64,000 bases of DNA, from the NCBI RefSeq assembly GCF_007859195.1, contig NZ_VOHL01000001.1:641892-705891 (forward strand). The letters are read 5' to 3'. This stretch comes from Streptococcus cuniculipharyngis (GTDB taxonomy: Bacteria; Bacillota; Bacilli; Lactobacillales; Streptococcaceae). The position numbers were made by a program, and so were the translations under genes. This document shows, one piece after another, positions 45,782 through 53,568 of the stretch. A model generated the notes under the pieces. The model worked only from the letters and a program-made list of their open reading frames with translations. It was not told the DNA's origin and did not search any database. Numbering within the stretch: the first letter of the stretch is position 1; each line of letters begins with the position of its first letter.

Positions 45782-45799
45782 TTTCTAAATCCTCCTGTT

Positions 45800-45836
45800 G
45801 TGGTTTTGGCGGTAATTATAGATTTTTACCTCCCAC
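45800..45836 (-). promoter_or_regulatory. Putative L1-binding mRNA element before rplK
   Basis: Minus-strand GTGGGAGGTAAAAATC ... CCGCCAAAACCAC: outer stem GTGG/CCAC, inner GGTAA/TTACC pairing. It shares GTGGGAG(G/A)T(A)AAAATC and AAAACCAC with the element before rplA. It precedes the rplK ribosome site by 8 nt, which suits translational feedback by L1. Confidence 0.5.
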
Positions 45837-45894
45837 AGGTATGTCAAAGCATACCTAGACATTATACCTTATCCCTCTTTTTTTTGCAAGGATT

Positions 45895-46398
45895 TTACTC
45901 ATTTTTTTCTAAGATTAAAAGAAACTGTTTTTTCTCCAGTCCGGCCACATAACCACCCAAACCACCATCACTACTTAAGACACGGTGGCAAGGATTAAGG
46001 AATAAGATGGGATTGTTGCCACAAGCCAGTCCAACCGCACGCGCCTTCTTGCTATCCCCCAAAGACTGGGCTAGCTCCTTATAGGTCATGGTTTGTCCGT
46101 AAGGAATTGTCACCATGACTCGCCAAACGGCCTCTTGAAAGGGAGTGCCAAAGGTCTTAGTGGCAATTTGAAAACTGGTTAATTCCCCAGTAAAATAGGC
46201 TGATAAGTCTTTTTCCAATGCTTCCAAGAGAGCATTAGAGCCACTAGAAATCTGTTCTTGAACCAAGTCAGCAATCTTAGCTAAGGTCTGTTCTTGCTTT
46301 TTCTGACCTAAAAAACCCAAATAATAAAGAAAATCAGCATCAGCCAGAGCTAGCAAGGGACCAACTGGACTAGGAAACATCTTTTTTATCAGTGTCAT
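45895..46398 (-). CDS. ogt: Methylated-DNA-protein-cysteine methyltransferase
   Basis: Suicide repair protein removing O6-alkyl groups from guanine. 167 residues: the helix-turn-helix TMTYKELAQSLGDSKKARAVG, the asparagine hinge GNNPILFLNPCHRVL with the acceptor cysteine in PCHR, and the closing GGYVAGLEKKQFLL. No fused AdaA domain. Divergent from the DUF3397 gene. Confidence 0.95.
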   Translation of the reverse strand: MTLIKKMFPSPVGPLLALADADFLYYLGFLGQKKQEQTLAKIADLVQEQISSGSNALLEALEKDLSAYFTGELTSFQIATKTFGTPFQEAVWRVMVTIPYGQTMTYKELAQSLGDSKKARAVGLACGNNPILFLNPCHRVLSSDGGLGGYVAGLEKKQFLLILEKNE

Positions 46399-46454
46399 AA
46401 GAATAGTATAACATCAAAGTTTACAATTTAGCCATTTCAAGATACAATAGACCT

Positions 46455-46811
46455 ATGACTTTTTACAAATTCTTAGCTTTAGGCTTATTGGTCCTCACTC
46501 CCTTACTTTCCCTACTAATCACAAAGCTTTTTCAGCTAGACAAGCTGGGGCTACGTTTTCCTGACTTAGCCTTTCCCCTATTTGCAGGCCAAATTATCTA
46601 TCTTTCAGGCCATTTCTTCACCCATTCCTTGCTGCCTCATTATGCCATCGCCTTGGCCTTATTGGCTATTTGCGCCGCTATTTGGCTACTCAACAAGCAG
46701 CCAAATCATTTCTCTTACAGGCGTTTTTTCAAGGTTTTTTGGCGGACTGGCTTTCTCGTTACTCTTGTGTTTTACCTTAGCATGTTAATTGCCATTTTCT
46801 TGCAAAAATAA
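46455..46811 (+). CDS. DUF3397 membrane protein
   Basis: 118-residue protein with four hydrophobic helices and almost no soluble part (MTFYKFLALGLLVLTPLLSL start, HFFTHSLLPHYAIALAL in the middle, basic loop RRFFKVFWRT before the last helix). This fits the DUF3397 family of small Firmicutes membrane proteins. Function unknown. Monocistronic; a terminator follows directly. Confidence 0.75.
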   Translation: MTFYKFLALGLLVLTPLLSLLITKLFQLDKLGLRFPDLAFPLFAGQIIYLSGHFFTHSLLPHYAIALALLAICAAIWLLNKQPNHFSYRRFFKVFWRTGFLVTLVFYLSMLIAIFLQK

Positions 46812-46837
46812 AGACTGGATACCCTCCAGTCTTTTTT
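46811..46837. terminator. Bidirectional terminator between DUF3397 and ftsK
   Basis: AAGACTGGA / TCCAGTCTT stem with TACCC loop; T runs on the plus strand and A/T-rich on the other. It overlaps the ftsK stop. Confidence 0.85.
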
Positions 46838-49127
46838 ATTGACTTTGTAAAACTTTTCTTGGCTTAGTTCCTTCAGCTGGACCGATAATACCTGCCTCCT
46901 CCAATTCTTCCATCAGCCGAGTGGCACGATTAAAGCCGACCGACAAACGGCGTTGGATCATGGAAGCACTGGCCTTTTGCGTTTCAATAACCAGCTGTTT
47001 AGCTTCCTCAAACAGAGGATCACCTGCCCCTGCTCCGCCATTACCACTAGCCATATCAGCCTCTGTCACCTCACCAGGATCAAAATTCTCATCGTAATCA
47101 GCCTGGGCCTGAGATTTGATAAAGCTGACAATCCGCTCCACATCATCATCAGAAATAAAAGACCCTTGCAGGCGGACTGGATGATTTTCATCAATGGGTT
47201 TAAAGAGCATGTCCCCTCGTCCCAGCAGTTTTTCAGCCCCATTTTCATCCAAAATGGTCCGACTATCCGTTCCACTAGAAACAGCAAAGGCTACCCGGCT
47301 AGGAACATTAGCCTTAATCAAACCTGAGATGACATCAACTGAGGGACGTTGGGTGGCCAAAATCATGTGGATACCCGCTGCACGAGCTTTCTGCCCCAAA
47401 CGAATAATGGCATCTTCCACTTCCTTGCTGGCGACCATCATCAAATCAGCCAATTCATCAACAATGACCACCAAGAGAGGCAGAGGAATCTGCTTTTCAG
47501 CCGACTGACTGTTAAACTCGTCCACCTTGCTATTATAGCCTTCAAGGTTACGAACACCAACTTGACTGAAGAGTTCATAGCGATGTTCCATCTCATCAAC
47601 AATCTTTTGCAGGGCCTTGCTGGCCTTACGTGGATTAGTCACCACAGGAATTAGGAGATGGGGGATGTCATTGTAAACCGAGAGCTCCACCATTTTGGGG
47701 TCAATCATCATAAATTTGACCTGGTCAGGACGGGCCTTCATCAAAATGGAGGAAATAATCCCATTAACAGCCACAGATTTTCCTGATCCTGTTGAGCCCG
47801 CCACCAACAGATGGGGCATACGAGCCAAGTCAAAACTCCGTGCCGTTCCATTAACTGCCTTACCTAGGGGAACTTCCAAGAGTTTGTTGGGGTCTGTTTT
47901 AGATTGTTCCCACAACTCACGGAAGGAAACGGTGGCAATCTCCGAATTGGGTACCTCAATGCCGACCAAGGACTTGCCTGGGATAGGGGCCTCTATCCGA
48001 ACATCCTTGGCTGCCAAGGCTAAAGCCAAGTCATCTGCCAAATTAGCAATACGGTTGACCCGCACACCAACGGCTGGTTTGACCTCGTACTTGGTCACTG
48101 ACGGGCCAATTTCTGCCCGCTCCACCACCACCTTGATGCCAAAGCTAGCAAAGGTTTCTTCCAAAACCTTGATGTTATCACGCACCAACTTTTTCTCACG
48201 ATTCTGATTTTTAGGTTTATCAGGAGCAAAAAGGTCTAGGCTAGGTAGACGATACATCAGAGGTGCTGGACTCTGAACGTCAAAGATTAATTCTTGATGA
48301 TCTTCCTCACTCTCGTCATACCAAATCTCATGATTATCCGCCTCCTCCCAGTACTCTTCCGACTCGTAAGCAATGATTTCTGGTTCTGTTGGAAGGGTTT
48401 CAGAATCATCTAAAATCTCACCTGTCTCTAAATCAACCGGATAAGAAAGGCTGGTAGCTTGCTGACGAGCAGCCTCCTGGGCTAAACGTCTCTCCTCTTT
48501 TTTTAAAAAATTGGCTTGACGCCTAGCCTGGTGCTTGTTACACCAAGTACTCCAAAGGGACTTGCCATAAGCAATCACATCCAGGACATCCCAGGAACTG
48601 ATTAGAAAAATGCCTAATATGATAAAAAGACCACCAATCAAAAAGGCCCCGATATTAGAAAATAAAAAGGCTGTCGGCTTATAAATTAAGGCTCCTAGGA
48701 GGCCTCCACCAGCAAATTGACGAGAGGAAAAGGCTAGCAAATCCTCAACAATCAAGGATAGAGTCCCTGACACAACCGGCTTGTCTGCCATATGAGGTTG
48801 GACGAAGAGATAAGCCTGCCACTCCAATAACAAGCCCATCAGTAACAATAAGGCACCACTTAACAGTCCTTCCACTTTAGAAAGCCATTTTATCCCAAAA
48901 AGATAAATCAAAATCCCAATCATGACTGGATAGGCTAAACTACCCACCAAAAAACGCATAAAATTATAGGCAGTTACCCCGAAACGTCCTAATTGGAGCA
49001 TAGCAAAAAAGAAGAGAAAAAACACCAAACAAGCCACTAACATTCTGCGAATAGCCGCTTGTCTCTCCAATTCTGCCTTGCTTGGACGTCTGGTCCGTCC
49101 TTTTCTACTTGTCTTTGCTTTTCCCAT
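46836..49127 (-). CDS. ftsK: DNA translocase FtsK/SpoIIIE
   Basis: Septal DNA pump that clears chromosomes at division. 763 residues. Basic N-terminus, four membrane helices within about 30-185, an acidic linker (about 215-290, many Glu/Asp), then the motor. The motor has Walker [18 protein letters not shown] near 440, Walker [13 protein letters not shown] near 560, [20 protein letters not shown] and the closing gamma winged helix ([23 protein letters not shown]) that reads KOPS-like sites. Streptococcal length is typical. Confidence 0.96.
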   Translation of the reverse strand: MGKAKTSRKGRTRRPSKAELERQAAIRRMLVACLVFFLFFFAMLQLGRFGVTAYNFMRFLVGSLAYPVMIGILIYLFGIKWLSKVEGLLSGALLLLMGLLLEWQAYLFVQPHMADKPVVSGTLSLIVEDLLAFSSRQFAGGGLLGALIYKPTAFLFSNIGAFLIGGLFIILGIFLISSWDVLDVIAYGKSLWSTWCNKHQARRQANFLKKEERRLAQEAARQQATSLSYPVDLETGEILDDSETLPTEPEIIAYESEEYWEEADNHEIWYDESEEDHQELIFDVQSPAPLMYRLPSLDLFAPDKPKNQNREKKLVRDNIKVLEETFASFGIKVVVERAEIGPSVTKYEVKPAVGVRVNRIANLADDLALALAAKDVRIEAPIPGKSLVGIEVPNSEIATVSFRELWEQSKTDPNKLLEVPLGKAVNGTARSFDLARMPHLLVAGSTGSGKSVAVNGIISSILMKARPDQVKFMMIDPKMVELSVYNDIPHLLIPVVTNPRKASKALQKIVDEMEHRYELFSQVGVRNLEGYNSKVDEFNSQSAEKQIPLPLLVVIVDELADLMMVASKEVEDAIIRLGQKARAAGIHMILATQRPSVDVISGLIKANVPSRVAFAVSSGTDSRTILDENGAEKLLGRGDMLFKPIDENHPVRLQGSFISDDDVERIVSFIKSQAQADYDENFDPGEVTEADMASGNGGAGAGDPLFEEAKQLVIETQKASASMIQRRLSVGFNRATRLMEELEEAGIIGPAEGTKPRKVLQSQ

Positions 49128-49204
49128 AATGTTATTATAGCATGTTTAAGCGCCTGATTGGCAAAATTTGTGATACAATAAAGAAAAAAGAACAGAGGAA
49201 ATCC

Positions 49205-49978
49205 ATGAAAAAAAGTGTGCTAACGGGCCTTTTTGCCCTGATTCTCCTAGCCGGCTGTGGCAATCAATCAACAAATAGCCAAAACACAACTGCCAGCACT
49301 GAACGAAACAATTCCAGTGCTCTCGCTCAACGATTAGAAACCTTGAATAAGGCTAATTTCCCCCAGCTATCTCCAGAAGTAGCTGACAATGAAGCCCAGG
49401 TCAAGCTGATTACCTCTCAGGGGGATATTACCATCAAACTCTTTCCTGAATACGCCCCCTTGGCTGTGAAAAATTTCTTGACCCATGCCAAAGAAGGCTA
49501 CTATAAGGGCCTAACCTTTCACCGGGTAATCAATAACTTTATGATTCAATCAGGAGACCCCAAAGGGGACGGTACAGGAGGAGAATCCATTTGGAATGGT
49601 AAAGATGCCTCGATTGATTCCGGCATGGGCTTTGCTAATGAGGTCTCAGACTACCTCTACAATATTCGTGGTGCTCTGGCCATGGCCAACGCTGGACCAG
49701 ATACCAATGGAAGCCAATTTTATATTGTGCAAAACAAGGACAATATGATCGGCAAGCTTAATCCCCAATTGTATCCTGAAAAACTGTTTGAAGCCTATCA
49801 AAAAGGAGGCTATCCTCAAGGAGATGGCAACTATACCGTCTTTGGCCAAGTTACTCAAGGCATGGACGTAGTGGATAAAATCGCAGAAAGCCCCACAGAT
49901 AGTAAGGATAAGCCTCTTACAGACATCATCATTGAAGACATTCAAATCCTAAAAGATTACCCCAAAACAGACAAATAG
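49205..49978 (+). CDS. Cyclophilin-type peptidyl-prolyl isomerase lipoprotein
   Basis: Surface chaperone catalysing proline isomerisation. I start at ATG 49205 (behind AGAGGAAATCC), giving a lipoprotein signal MKKSVLTGLFALILLAGC-like with lipobox LAGC. The cyclophilin domain (about 60-250) has FPEYAPLAVKNFLTHAKEGYY, LTFHRVINNFMIQSGDP, GALAMANAGPDTNGSQFYI and FGQVTQGMDVVDKIA. It resembles the pneumococcal SlrA group. Longer in-frame start at 49142 would hide the signal peptide. Confidence 0.92.
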   Translation: MKKSVLTGLFALILLAGCGNQSTNSQNTTASTERNNSSALAQRLETLNKANFPQLSPEVADNEAQVKLITSQGDITIKLFPEYAPLAVKNFLTHAKEGYYKGLTFHRVINNFMIQSGDPKGDGTGGESIWNGKDASIDSGMGFANEVSDYLYNIRGALAMANAGPDTNGSQFYIVQNKDNMIGKLNPQLYPEKLFEAYQKGGYPQGDGNYTVFGQVTQGMDVVDKIAESPTDSKDKPLTDIIIEDIQILKDYPKTDK

Positions 49979-50003
49979 ACTGGACGTTTCCAGTCTATTT
50001 TTT
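49976..50003 (+). terminator. Terminator after the cyclophilin gene
   Basis: TAGACTGGA / TCCAGTCTA stem with CGTT loop, starting on the stop codon, followed by TTTTTT. Confidence 0.88.
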
Positions 50004-50007
50004 ATCA

Positions 50008-50835
50008 TTAACCAAGGGCTACATCTAAAATCATCATGATGGTAAAACCTAACATCAGCCCTAAGGTGGCCGAATCTGTATGCCCGTGGGTCTGTGATTC
50101 TGGAATTAATTCTTCCACCACCACAAAAATCATAGCTCCTGCAGCAAAAGACAGGGCATAGGGCAAAATAGGGGTCATATAAGTCACCGCAATAGCCCCA
50201 ACGAAAGCCGCAATGGGTTCAACAATGGCCGACATGGACCCCCAGAAAAAGGCCGCAAGACGTGATTTCCCATCCGTGCGAATGGGAATGGCCAGGGCTG
50301 CTCCTTCTGGAATATTCTGCAAACCAATCCCCAAGGCTAGCCCAACTGCTCCAATAAAGGCTGCTGGGGAGGGGTTATTAGCCAAGGCACCAAAGGTGAC
50401 GCCTACGGCCAAGCCTTCTGGAATATTGTGAATCGTGATGGCTAAAAATAATAGGGTAATTTTAGACAATTTTTTCCGCTCTTTCTCAACACCACCCTCA
50501 GCTTGATTAATATCATTTCCCAAATGCAAATGAGGGACCAACAGATCAATCAAGCGCATAAAAATACCGCCCCCAATAAAACCAACTGCTGCTGGTACCC
50601 AAGACCACCTACCGTAAATCTCACCAGCATAATCAATAGACGGGGCTAATAGGGACCAAAAAGAGGCTGCAATCATGACGCCAGCGGCAAATCCTAGCAT
50701 GGTATCTAGGATTTTGCGGCTAATATTTTTAAAGAAAAATACCACTGCTGAGCCAATAATCGTACAAAACCAAGTAAATAAGCCACCGATAAGTCCTTGC
50801 CATACGACCGGTAAATCGGTAAACCAAGTCATCAT
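50008..50835 (-). CDS. ZIP family metal transporter
   Basis: Eight-helix permease for zinc or related divalent cations. The metal site helices are clear: ITIHNIPEGLAVGVTFGAL near 135 and GIGLQNIPEGAALAIPI near 180, both with HNIPEG/QNIPEG motifs, and a late FVVVEELIPES. A cytoplasmic loop has HLHLGNDINQAEGGVEKERK. GufA-like subgroup. I start at ATG 50835 after AAGGAAGG (275 aa). Confidence 0.9.
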   Translation of the reverse strand: MMTWFTDLPVVWQGLIGGLFTWFCTIIGSAVVFFFKNISRKILDTMLGFAAGVMIAASFWSLLAPSIDYAGEIYGRWSWVPAAVGFIGGGIFMRLIDLLVPHLHLGNDINQAEGGVEKERKKLSKITLLFLAITIHNIPEGLAVGVTFGALANNPSPAAFIGAVGLALGIGLQNIPEGAALAIPIRTDGKSRLAAFFWGSMSAIVEPIAAFVGAIAVTYMTPILPYALSFAAGAMIFVVVEELIPESQTHGHTDSATLGLMLGFTIMMILDVALG

Positions 50836-50926
50836 CTTGACCTTCCTTTCTAATAAAAACACTTCCTATGCAAGCGTTTCACGGTCATTATACCACATCT
50901 CACTAAAAAAGCCAACGAGCAACCAG

Positions 50927-50954
50927 AAAAGACTTGATCATCCATCAAGTCTTT
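50927..50954. terminator. Terminator upstream of the ZIP gene, after the aldo/keto reductase gene
   Basis: AAGACTTGAT / ATCAAGTCTT stem. On the minus strand it follows the aldo/keto reductase stop (50964) and ends in TTTTC. Confidence 0.8.
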
Positions 50955-50963
50955 CCACTTCAT

Positions 50964-51881
50964 TTACGGCAGCTCTTTCCCTGCTGACAGGTAGAGGCGA
51001 TACCATTCCTGACGACTTAGTTCAACCTGACTGGCAGCAGCAATCTTCTGCAAGCGGTCAGGGTTCATGGAACCGACCAGCACCTGCATTTGAGCGGGAT
51101 GCCGCAACAGAAAGGCTGTGGCAATAGCTTCTACTGATACGCCCTTGCTATCCGCCAATTCGGCCAAAACGTGATTGAGCTCTGGATAGTCTGGATGGTC
51201 AAAAAAAGTGCCTTGTGCCAAATCAATCATAAACGGTGACCAGGCTTGAATGGTTACCCCACGTAGACGGCAGTAATCTAATATCCCACCATCACGGTTA
51301 AGGCCACCCTCGGTCAGCATATTGACCTGCAAACCCGCATCAATCATCGGTGTATGTACCAGGCTCACCTGTAATTGATTAACCAAGAGAGGCTCCTGCC
51401 AATAGGCTTGTAATAATTCCATTTGGTAGCGATTGACATTGCTCAAGCCAAAGTGCCTAACCTTCCCCTGCTCTTTTAAGGAAGAAAAAGCTGCCGCCAC
51501 TTCCTCTGGTTCCCAAAGCGTATCGGGGCGGTGCAAGACCAAAAGGTCTAAATAATCCGTCTGCAAACGCTCTAAGATACCATCCACCGCTGCTAAAATA
51601 TGCTCCTTAGAAAAATCAAAGAAACCTGGCCGAATACCACACTTGGACTGAATAATCACCTGCTCTCGTTCAAGGCCCAGTTCCTTAATCGCTTGACCAA
51701 AAATACGCTCTGACTGCCCCTTACCATAAATATCAGCATGGTCAAAAAAATTGATGCCCAAATCCAAACACTGTTGAATCACTTGCTTGGCCTCTGTCAA
51801 ACTCAAGGCAGACATTCTCATGCAGCCTAAAGCCAAGCGTGGTACCAGTAGGTCAGACTGACCTAATCGCATGTATTTCAT
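50964..51881 (-). CDS. Aldo/keto reductase
   Basis: NADPH-dependent oxidoreductase with a TIM barrel, 305 residues from MKYMRLGQSD (ATG 51881 behind AAAGGAGAAG). The catalytic tetrad is visible: Asp and Tyr in FFDHADIYGKGQSE, Lys in IQSKCGI and His in LLVLHRPD. The YdhF-like subgroup is likely. Physiological substrate unknown. It lies 31 nt after the YjbR-EVE gene on the same strand. Confidence 0.9.
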   Translation of the reverse strand: MKYMRLGQSDLLVPRLALGCMRMSALSLTEAKQVIQQCLDLGINFFDHADIYGKGQSERIFGQAIKELGLEREQVIIQSKCGIRPGFFDFSKEHILAAVDGILERLQTDYLDLLVLHRPDTLWEPEEVAAAFSSLKEQGKVRHFGLSNVNRYQMELLQAYWQEPLLVNQLQVSLVHTPMIDAGLQVNMLTEGGLNRDGGILDYCRLRGVTIQAWSPFMIDLAQGTFFDHPDYPELNHVLAELADSKGVSVEAIATAFLLRHPAQMQVLVGSMNPDRLQKIAAASQVELSRQEWYRLYLSAGKELP

Positions 51882-51912
51882 CTTTTCTTCTCCTTTTTCC
51901 AATTTTCCAATC

Positions 51913-52998
51913 CTAGCCTAGCTCAGCCAAATCTAGCCCCAGACTGTCTGCCAATACCTGACTTAAGCTTGACGGTAACCGCCGTGGCCCACGCACAGTC
52001 TTTAACCCATATTCCGCTAGGCGGACTTGAGGAAACTGACCATCGGGAAAGGTCCTTAGCAACTCCAGTGTCATCAATTTTTGAATATCCTCACGGTCAC
52101 GTTGACCGTGATTTGGCAAATCTGCCTGTAACACTCGGCACAGGTAACGAATGGCCTTGACGGGAGCCGTCATATAAATAGCCACATAGTCACCAGCCTT
52201 AATCCTTGCCTTTTGCGTCCAATCAATGACCCGTGACTGACTAAATTCGGCGTCAATGTTATAGTATTTAGGATTGGCTGGAAGCACCCAAAACTCCGGG
52301 CCTTGTTGCCGCCGCAAGGACTTAGGAGTGGCCAAAGACCGACTCTGAACCACCAAGTCAAACAAGTCTTCATCTGACAAACTCCCATCTAAGACAACTG
52401 AGACCCAACTTTTTTTGGACATGTGATAAGAGGGGTAAATCCCTTCTTTTGTCAAAAGCTCTGCCAGCTGCTCAGGCTTAACCTTGAGATTAACCACTTC
52501 CACCTCTCGCTGGCCAAGCGACTTTGAAAAATGACCTAGCTTTGCCATTGTCAAAGGAAAAATCAAAGCATACCACTTGCCACCGACACGATAAGAGGCA
52601 TAGCTGGGATGCTTGGCAAAGGGATGGTCATAAAAATCACCATAGGTCTGCTCTAGATAAACTGCCAAGCGATTAGATTGCGGTTGAGTAAAGGGATGGG
52701 ACTGAAAACAGTCCCTAGCTATTTTGGTTAAAATGGCGGCATAAGCCTGCTGAACCTGACTGGCATAAGCCCCTGGAGCCTGTTCCACTCGTAGAGCCAG
52801 ATAATCTTCCCCAGTCTCCCTATCCAAAACTCGACCTGACACCTGTCCCGTCGCACTGATGCTGACCCTTGCCTCAAAATCGCCTGCCATGAAGATTTCC
52901 GAATAAACAAAACTATCTCCCTCAGCCACAAAACCAAAGGGCTCCAACTGCTCAACCACCACCTGCTGTTTCGCAAAAATTGAAGATTCTAGGGACAT
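51913..52998 (-). CDS. MmcQ/YjbR-like protein fused to an EVE/PUA-like domain
   Basis: About 361 residues. The middle part (HPFAKHPSYASYRVGGKWYA ... LNLKVKPEQLAELLTKEGIYP-like ... SYHMSKKSWVSVVLDGSLSDEDL) is the MmcQ/YjbR fold. The C-terminal part begins FWVLPANPKYYNIDAEF and continues AGDYVAIYMTAPVKAIRYLCRVL, an EVE-type modified-base-reading domain. The combination suggests binding of modified nucleic acid, but no function is proven. Start ambiguous: ATG 52998 is 9 nt from AAGGAG, ATG 53004 only 3 nt; the frame opens at 53034. Confidence 0.8.
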   Translation of the reverse strand: MSLESSIFAKQQVVVEQLEPFGFVAEGDSFVYSEIFMAGDFEARVSISATGQVSGRVLDRETGEDYLALRVEQAPGAYASQVQQAYAAILTKIARDCFQSHPFTQPQSNRLAVYLEQTYGDFYDHPFAKHPSYASYRVGGKWYALIFPLTMAKLGHFSKSLGQREVEVVNLKVKPEQLAELLTKEGIYPSYHMSKKSWVSVVLDGSLSDEDLFDLVVQSRSLATPKSLRRQQGPEFWVLPANPKYYNIDAEFSQSRVIDWTQKARIKAGDYVAIYMTAPVKAIRYLCRVLQADLPNHGQRDREDIQKLMTLELLRTFPDGQFPQVRLAEYGLKTVRGPRRLPSSLSQVLADSLGLDLAELG

Positions 52999-53156
52999 GG
53001 ACATATACTCCTTAATAAAGTATGATAATTTCATTATATCAAAAATATAATGTTTAAATCTAATAAATTATTCTATAGCTTTATCTAAATTAACGATATT
53101 TAGTTGCTAGGTATGTTATGATAGTACTAAATAAAGTAAATCGAGGAGAAAAACTA

Positions 53157-53546
53157 ATGACAAAAACCATTCACGTTGTCGCAGCCGCTATCTTAAAAGA
53201 AGGAAAATATTTTTGTGCCCAACGTCCCAAAGGAAAATCATTGGCAGATTTTTGGGAATTTCCTGGTGGTAAGTTAGAACAAGGAGAATCACCAAAAGTA
53301 GCATTAGTCCGTGAAATCAAGGAAGAATTTGATGCAGATATAGAAATTTTAGACTATGTCAACGAAGCCAGTTATGACTATGATTTTGGAACGGTGGTTA
53401 TGATGACCTTCGAAGCAAGACTTCTTTCTGAAACACTAACCTTGTTAGAGCACCAAGACTCTAAGTGGCTGGAACCACATCAACTAAGGACGCTCAATTG
53501 GGCACCTGTTGACCGCCCAGCTGTTAACCTACTAAGTAAAAAATGA
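53157..53546 (+). CDS. Nudix hydrolase, MutT / CTP pyrophosphohydrolase-like
   Basis: 129 residues from MTKTIHVVAAAIL, ATG 53157 behind GAGGAG. Nudix box GGKLEQGESPKVALVREIKEEF is intact, and FWEFPGGKLE plus CAQRPKGKSLADF resembles 8-oxo-dGTP/CTP pyrophosphohydrolases of the MutT class. Its end faces the end of the PLD-helicase gene 20 nt away; genes of this Nudix type are often found beside such helicases. Confidence 0.9.
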   Translation: MTKTIHVVAAAILKEGKYFCAQRPKGKSLADFWEFPGGKLEQGESPKVALVREIKEEFDADIEILDYVNEASYDYDFGTVVMMTFEARLLSETLTLLEHQDSKWLEPHQLRTLNWAPVDRPAVNLLSKK

Positions 53547-53568
53547 GATTTGTAATAACCTCATTTTT
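53539..53568. terminator. Bidirectional terminator between Nudix and helicase genes
   Basis: AAAAATGAG / CTCATTTTT stem with a 12-nt loop and A/T runs on both flanks, overlapping both stop regions. Confidence 0.75.

Noticed and set aside
50874..50890. cre-like ATGCAAGCGTTTCA upstream of the ZIP transporter
   Set aside because: The half-sites are one base out of register with the cre consensus.
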